Origin: Phallusia mammillata
Lineage: Eukaryota > Chordata > Ascidiacea > Phlebobranchia > Ascidiidae
Length of the DNA: 64,000 nucleotides
Direction: 5' to 3'
Assembly (NCBI GenBank): GCA_003260075.1
Contig: QLIY01000493.1
Location: 47,274-111,273, forward strand
Shown here piece by piece: positions 58,139-64,000 of this stretch. The position numbers and the translations under genes were made by a program. The notes below the pieces were generated by a model. It was not told the DNA's origin, did not search any database, and saw nothing but the letters and a program-made list of their open reading frames with translations. The stretch's first letter is position 1, and the number at the start of each line of letters is the position of its first letter.

Positions 58139-60372
58139 AGTGAACATAGCTATCACATTCATATTACAAAAGTGTTAAGCTCCAAAATTGCCCGGAATTT
58201 AGGTGGCTTACCTTAACGAGGAAGAACTACATGACAATCACAACTGATACGCTTAAATGCCTTTCATCCAGTTTGCCTTACTAATTCGCATAATAATCAA
58301 AAATGTCTATTATCAGTCACAAATCATTTAGAAGCTGTTTATGAGTTACACTTCATAGTTCATTAGCTGTGGGTTATGGTAAAGGTTATATTACTGACGG
58401 GTGGTAAACAGATTGTTTTGCAATGTACAACTGACTCACAAAAGTAAAATCTTATTGTTTTGATGCGGCCTGGCCTCACACAAATAGACAGCGATTTTAG
58501 GTAAGTGTTTAAAAGTAGCATAATAAGTTCATGACATTTAAGGTGCGTCCTCACTTTGGGGCAAGGCAATGAAGGCAATGTTTACTTTTTTGACAATGCT
58601 TTACCTGATTGGTCTGCAGTTTTTTTTCCATGGGTCTGTTTATAACGTTCCCCAAGTTCAAAAGCGAAATGTGCTATTTACTGAGGGTCGATCACCTGAT
58701 AAGCTTATAATGGGACAAAAAAGTTAAATGTAGACTAAAGGTCACAGCGGTTTAGCTCCGGTTGCTGCCTGATAATTTAGGCTTTTATCTAAAAATTTGA
58801 ATTCTGACGGTAAACTGTACATTTCAGTGGTTCTCAAAAGTTATTTGAAAGAGGTTATAACCGTAGATCCGTTATTTGCCATAACTTAACTCTTACAGCA
58901 AGTGTAACCAGTACTAATTAAATTATAAGTGTCAACAGTATTCAACTTTATTAGGTATTGCAAAAATTAAATACTGTTGTAATTTAGGGCCTCTTACCAT
59001 TTTCAACTCATAGCACAACCTTCTTAACGCACTAAAAGATAATTAAAGAATATATTTGACTTTTACAAACAGTGAACGGCCGTTTGTAGTATACGCGACT
59101 GCTGTCTCTATCCCTTATACTGAGTTTCTGCTGGTGACTCGTGCTTATATAATATAGTGCACACGGTTTATGACTTTTACAAAGCACAATCAAAATTAGT
59201 TTTAATGTGTCACCCTAAAACGGTTACAAAACAGCGGTTTGTTAAAAGGGCAAAGTATGAATAGCGAAACCTTTGTCAGGATATGATGCATACTTTCTGG
59301 TAACATGAAGTGCGTGTTGTCACAACAAAGGCCAGTTCGTATTACCATAATGCCTGTCACATTCATTACATTAAACCACCACCATCATCACAAATGATAA
59401 TGTTGAAAGCATTTTTGGTCCATTGGCCATGAACCTGACTCAATGAACTCGACTTTGGGCCACCAATTGCGCACAATAGCTTGCTGGTTGCGCACTATGT
59501 TATTACGGGGGCATCGTCTAGTTATGTTTTCTGCAAGCCCCTTACTGTATGGTTTTCTTTGGACTAGTACACTTATTAGAGCCCGGTGTCTTATTTTTGT
59601 TGTAGAAAATATACAACTAACATCATTATGCGCTAAAAAATTCCAGTCTCTCAACGTCTCAGCTATTGCTTTGGATCACACGAAACAATTCGTGGTTCCA
59701 ATCAGATAACTTTTTGCTTTGTTGACGTGAGAAACTATATGCAGTATCGAGCTTCATCACTTTGAAAGCTCAAAACATTAACAAAGTCGTCTCGTTATGT
59801 TTGGGACTCGGCCCAACGATCACATTTTGGATTTCACAACACTAACTAAACACATTACACACGTCCTTCCTTAAAGTAACTGATTGCTTAAAATAGTAAA
59901 CCTTCTGTTACTTTAAACTTTGAACATAGTGACTTAAAGACCAGTGTTCCTGTACGCGGCTGCATAGTCTGCTGAAAACAGAACATCTATAAAATGTCGC
60001 TATGACAGCATGTATGGTGAATGCTCAGTCAAATTGAGGATAAAGTTCAATGACCAGTCACGCTCGTGTATGCGTATGCAGGTATAGAAGAACAAGGTTC
60101 AGAAATTATTCACAGTCAGCTAAACCATGTAATGATCTGCTTTAGAAAGCAACTACAAGTGTCTTCGTTTTTAGACTTTCGAGGACTATCGATTTCTGCG
60201 CATTGTTACGTAACACCACTTATTGTGTCGCAAGATTCTGCTGGCTCCATTTCAATTATTAAACCAGGGTGGTACGAAAATAACTGGTTACAACCAAAAT
60301 CTAATCCGTGTGTTTTGCGTTATATTTGTAAATCGTATGTTTAGCGCCATCTATCGGTTAAAAGCTGGAGAT

Positions 60373-60555
60373 CAGTGGTTCCCAACCTTATCGATGAATT
60401 CCTCACTAAACAACTCAAAACATTTTCACTCCACCGCAATAGACCACATAGTAGATGCTAAACCATGCAAAGATCAATTGAAATTGGGGCTTTTATCAAC
60501 TTCACAAACCACATGAATAAATTGAAGAAAAGTCCTTCCCGGTTGGAAACCACTG
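60373..60555. repeat. hAT-type MITE, family A, copy 2
   Basis: Ends cagtggttcccaacctt and ggttggaaaccactgg. The interior (gtagatgctaaaccatgc, cttttatcaacttcaca) matches copy 1 at 574-810. Confidence 0.75.
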
Positions 60556-60702
60556 GTTTACCAACAGTTGTTTGAGCGGTTTTACATAACTTTTAAGGGT
60601 ACTTCTTCCAGGGTAAGTATCATAGGCAATAGCTTAAAAAAACATTTCTTAGCTTATCTTTAAGCTCTGTAACCAACAACACACATGTGATGAAAACGTG
60701 CA

Positions 60703-60708
60703 TTTATT
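60703..60708 (-). terminator. Likely poly(A) signal of ERH
   Basis: AATAAA on the minus strand about 280 bp past the ERH stop codon. Confidence 0.45.
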
Positions 60709-60985
60709 ATCTAAAAAACTTTTTTCTTGAAACAAAATAGCTTCACAATGAACCCTAAACCAAATGACACATTTTTGTAACCTACTCTATCAGGGTTATA
60801 GCACCGTCTTGTTGGCAATTGAACATGCTACATAAAAACTTAGTTGTTTCGACCAAATTTACAGTACATTAAATTGCGGTACAGCCCAAATTTTTCAATT
60901 TGTGGCATCTTGGATGAATAGTAAGGTCTCAATCAAACGTTCTACTCATGATGATATTTACAACTGTCTTTGGTGTAGATTGTCT

Positions 60986-62309
60986 TTATGTTTTGCCTGC
61001 TTGCTTTCTCAACAAGATGTAGATCTTTTCTTTGATCCAGTCTTTGTTGTAAGGAGCATATGTTTGACTATTGCTTTGGTAAACCAAGCAACAAAGATCT
61101 GCCAAATCATCAATAAAATCAAAAAGCTGGCTAATGTCGTACGTAATTGATGGACTGTTTGGATTTATCCGCTTGAGATGTTCTTCATATATTTTGCAAA
61201 CTCCTGCAAAATTAAAAACTGTGTTTTACTCTATTTAAGTTTTTTATTTTGTGTTCAAAGCAGCACAACTGAATGATTTTGGTGGTTACAAATTTTCCAA
61301 CGGTAAAGATGGAAATCAATTGACAACAAATAAAACACCATACACCAGCAGTTCTCAAATGGTGTGTCTGGGCATTCTCATGCACCCTGGTAAGCCAGGT
61401 GCTTTCAAGAATAATGGAAATGTTGCTCAATATATGATCGAATTTCTGAAGTTTATGACTGCCTTTTTCAACATTGTTAATAATGGTGCACTCACAAAAC
61501 GTATTTCATAGGTACACCCTGGGGTTAAAAAAGTTGAGAAACACTGCTATACAGTATACACCATTATTAAACCAATGTAGAAACCAGTTAAAATAGATAG
61601 GATTAGACATAAGTCAGCTTAATCGTAGATTAGTAAACTGCTCTATGTGATGCAGGTGACATTCTGACGAAAAGTTTTACACTGGACAAAATATTTTCTT
61701 GTGGTAGGAGCATTTTAGGAAGGTTATTGTCCACCAAAATTATGGAAACTTGGAATTTTGCCCTAAGTCGATAAGCAAAAAATAACATAAACTCGTTATT
61801 GGATCTTAGGCACTCTCACAGTTGCTACGAAACCAGTCCATTACAGAATGCTAAACATATTTAGTTTTGGTATAAATAGCAGTGAGTTATGTACAACAAA
61901 AACTATTGAGCATCTTCTGGCAAAAAAGTGCACCACACAAATTGTTTTACAAAAAGTTATTTGTAGTGTAAATGTTTTCTTCATTAGAAGCTTTAAGTTA
62001 ACTCTCAATTGGTGGTACATTCGATGCAGGTCGAACAAATTGAAACTTACGCATTATATATGTATTATTTTTGTACGCCACTGTTATTTCTTAAAGCTAG
62101 ATAAGATAAACATGTTTTAGCATTCCAATTTACAAAGCAGGTTTACAAGCAAACACATAATATTGCACTACTTTCAGTAAATATTTCACTGGTGCAGCAA
62201 AATAATTTTTATACTGACCTTCCATGCACTCATTTACAGATTCATAATCAGAATATGTTCGGCCTTCCGGCTTTTTTGTTGGCTGAACCAAAAGGATTGT
62301 GTGAGACAT
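60986..62309 (-). CDS. ERH: Enhancer of rudimentary homolog (ERH), complete, 102 aa
   Basis: Two coding exons, 62219-62309 and 60986-61203, joined in phase 1 by a GT-AG intron of about 1 kb. The protein starts [20 protein letters not shown] and continues [39 protein letters not shown] and [20 protein letters not shown]. This is almost identical to vertebrate ERH (104 aa), two residues shorter at the end. ERH is a small nuclear homodimer that acts in mRNA splicing and decay and small-RNA processing complexes. An acceptor-like site near 62346 suggests a 5' non-coding exon. The intron holds a hAT-type MITE. Head to head with TMEM18. Confidence 0.97.
61346..61546. mobile_element. hAT-type MITE in the ERH intron
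   Basis: Ends cagcagttctcaaatgg and aagttgagaaacactg. Flanks ccatacac / ctatacag agree at 6 of 8 positions. Confidence 0.72.
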
Positions 62310-63476
62310 TTTCAGTGTAAGATTTTCTTTAACGAAAGAATAAAACCTGTCAACCAAAAAGTAAAGCATAGGTAATAGCAGAAGAGGCTAAAATTGTTAC
62401 AACACTTAATCAAAACATTATTTAAAAGAAAAAAACACTGTTCATGCTCAAGTATTGACAGCAAATTGCAACAATTGTACATATAGTTTTTTTTCAAAAA
62501 GAAATTGAAGTAAAGAAACAACAAACAACTGACAAAACAAAACCATCTTTAACTTTAGCACATAACTTCAGTCTACCGATCATAAACTAACATAATGCTG
62601 ATTACAAAAAAAGAACAATATCATGTTCGTTTTGCAAAATTTACACAAACAAATTACAGGCAGGTACTCAGGTAGCAACTGTATTTTTATTAATTTTAGA
62701 AAAAGTCTGATCTGAGACTAGCATGCTAGTTAATCTGTACAACAACTTTCCAGTTAAATATCTTTCATTCACACCCGGTCAAATCGTAAAAACATCTGTC
62801 AAACTGTAAAAAGCCAACAAGCAGATCCTAGTTCCTCTTATATTTATTCTTTCTATATGACCGTGGGTTTTAGCAGCCGTTTCCTCATTCTGTGTCGCAT
62901 CGCATGCATAAAGTTTCCGTCCGTTCTTGTGTTCTAAAGCGTTTGTGTTCAAATTATTACAATACAATGCTTTGCATACGAAATGCAATAAGAAGTAACT
63001 AAAGTCTCGTATTTTACGCAGCAACACCTTCACTTTAAGATTCAAGTCAAGCCAAAAAACTCCGGACAAATAAGTTTCTGTCATTTTTATTTTGAAAAAC
63101 TTTTGGTTTTGCACGTGGCGCTATAAATTATTTCTTTTTGGCCAGAACGGGAAAAACGCGATTAAATTTTCTACCATTTCATATTATGTTTGTTTGCAAT
63201 ACCCTTTTGTTGTAACCGACACATAATTGAATACGGTAAACACCAAAGCACTGCTTGCCCAAAATGACAATCACGCATGCTGCATTGCATTTCCGTAACG
63301 GTGAAAAAATGAACTGCGTTGTAACGAAATCAAGCTAGTTGGCTTCATTTGTAGGCAAATTGTACTCTAAATTTGTGGAATATCGACAATCATACAAATT
63401 AAAATCATCCACCGGTAACAAGATACATCTATACACGTTGCATTTAGGCAGGTTGGGTTTTGCCAAAAATTACAAT
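62310..63476. promoter_or_regulatory. Shared 5' region of divergent ERH and TMEM18
   Basis: The two start codons are about 1.2 kb apart and point away from each other. ERH leader sequence and both promoters must lie here. No TATA box or specific factor site can be assigned with confidence. Confidence 0.55.
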
Positions 63477-63974
63477 ATGGATGACGTTTCAAGTTTTGTG
63501 CGAGTGATAACGGAGGTATGGTTTTGGTATTGGAGTAAATAAATTGTCTATAATTTTGTGGTTACACAGGCAAGTATATCTTTGTTATTTTGTACTTGTT
63601 GCTATGGTAGGTTGACTGGCAAAATGAAGTAAGGTTGGTGATCACTCTTTTCACAATTTACTCAATATGCACAATTTTGACTCTTGCAACTTGGAAACAC
63701 ATAAATTTTCAAGCACTTTACTTTGTTTTGCTATGTAAGTACGAGTTTAGCAATTCAGTTGTGCATTTGTGTTTTAAATATCACTGCATTTGTTTATAAT
63801 TTGCACCACTTTAATATTTTGGCAGGCATCTGCATTTATATGGCTGAGACATTGAACAGGGTGTGTGCACAAAATTGGAGGTTTATTGCAAAGCAACAAT
63901 ATTTTGACTCAAATGGAATGTTCATTTCAATTGTATATTCCACACCACTTTTACTAAATTTGTTAGTTTTGTTG
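63477..63974 (+). CDS. TMEM18: TMEM18, exons 1-3 (truncated by window end)
   Basis: Exons 63477-63515, 63611-63734 and 63826-63974, GT-AG, phases 0, 1, 0; the final donor GTAAGA leads out of the window. Start ATG gives MDDVSSFVRVITE, then VDWQNEVRLVITLFTIYSI (first membrane segment), YFVLLCICIYMAETLNRV (second), and NWRFIAKQQYFDSNGMFIS followed by a third hydrophobic stretch. The block NWRxxxKxQYFDSxGMFIS is diagnostic of TMEM18, a small nuclear-envelope protein linked in vertebrates to body weight. The fourth membrane segment and basic tail are missing. An open frame extends 5' of the ATG, but homology begins only after it. Confidence 0.93.
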
Positions 63975-64000
63975 GTAAGAAGTGATATATTTACTACTTG

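Larger units (their letters stand above)
52871..60985. other. Intergenic stretch without recognised genes
   Basis: Many short frames, none with family features or splice-linked partners. Named contents: a ribozyme-element fragment (55020-55092), two related hAT MITEs (57152-57513 and 57631-57970), a short-period repeat (58085-58138) and MITE family A copy 2 (60373-60555). Confidence 0.55.

Overview
The window looks like nuclear DNA from a tunicate, most likely Ciona or a close relative. The DNA is AT-rich, genes are intron-rich with GT-AG introns, and the encoded proteins are clearly chordate or metazoan (a USP53/54-type protease, ERH, TMEM18, two GT31 galactosyltransferases). Many small hAT-type elements and a tRNA-derived SINE family are scattered through it. 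Overlapping allele copies left at assembly joins differ by roughly 2-9%, which suits a highly heterozygous broadcast spawner. The species call is inference.

Layout. 983-13861 (minus): a USP53/54-like gene with 15 coding exons recovered in one reading frame. 13862-22679: no convincing gene, with repeats only. 22740-29494 (plus): a 7-exon multi-pass membrane protein of unknown family. 29994-30425 (plus): an intronless 143-aa ORF of doubtful status. 32177-33415 (plus): two exons of a small secreted, six-cysteine, IL-17-like protein whose start exon was not found. 34207-34898: a hAT remnant with intact ends and target-site duplication. 40965-44994 (plus) and 52870-49974 (minus): two paralogous type II GT31 glycosyltransferases facing each other tail to tail. 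52871-60985: repeats and unassigned DNA. 60986-62309 (minus): complete two-exon ERH. 63477-end (plus): first three exons of TMEM18, head to head with ERH and cut by the window edge.

The most important structural observation concerns G runs. Nine junctions each carry a spacer of ten G (the first reads as eleven with one native G). Eight sit between or beside diverged copies of the same flanking sequence, and one closes the second copy of such a pair. Two longer runs of 75 and 54 G are also present. I read these as assembly gap placeholders between overlapping allelic contigs, not as biology. They create false duplications, one of which copies the end of a USP exon.

The most interesting biological signals are four dispersed copies of a hammerhead-ribozyme-like motif of the kind known from Penelope-like elements, with a variable stem II that still pairs. 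One copy supplies the likely poly(A) signal of the membrane-protein gene. Others are the orphan membrane protein, the IL-17-like secreted gene, a SINE doublet with a clean target-site duplication, and a hAT MITE nested in a SINE. I did not find a clearly new multi-gene system.
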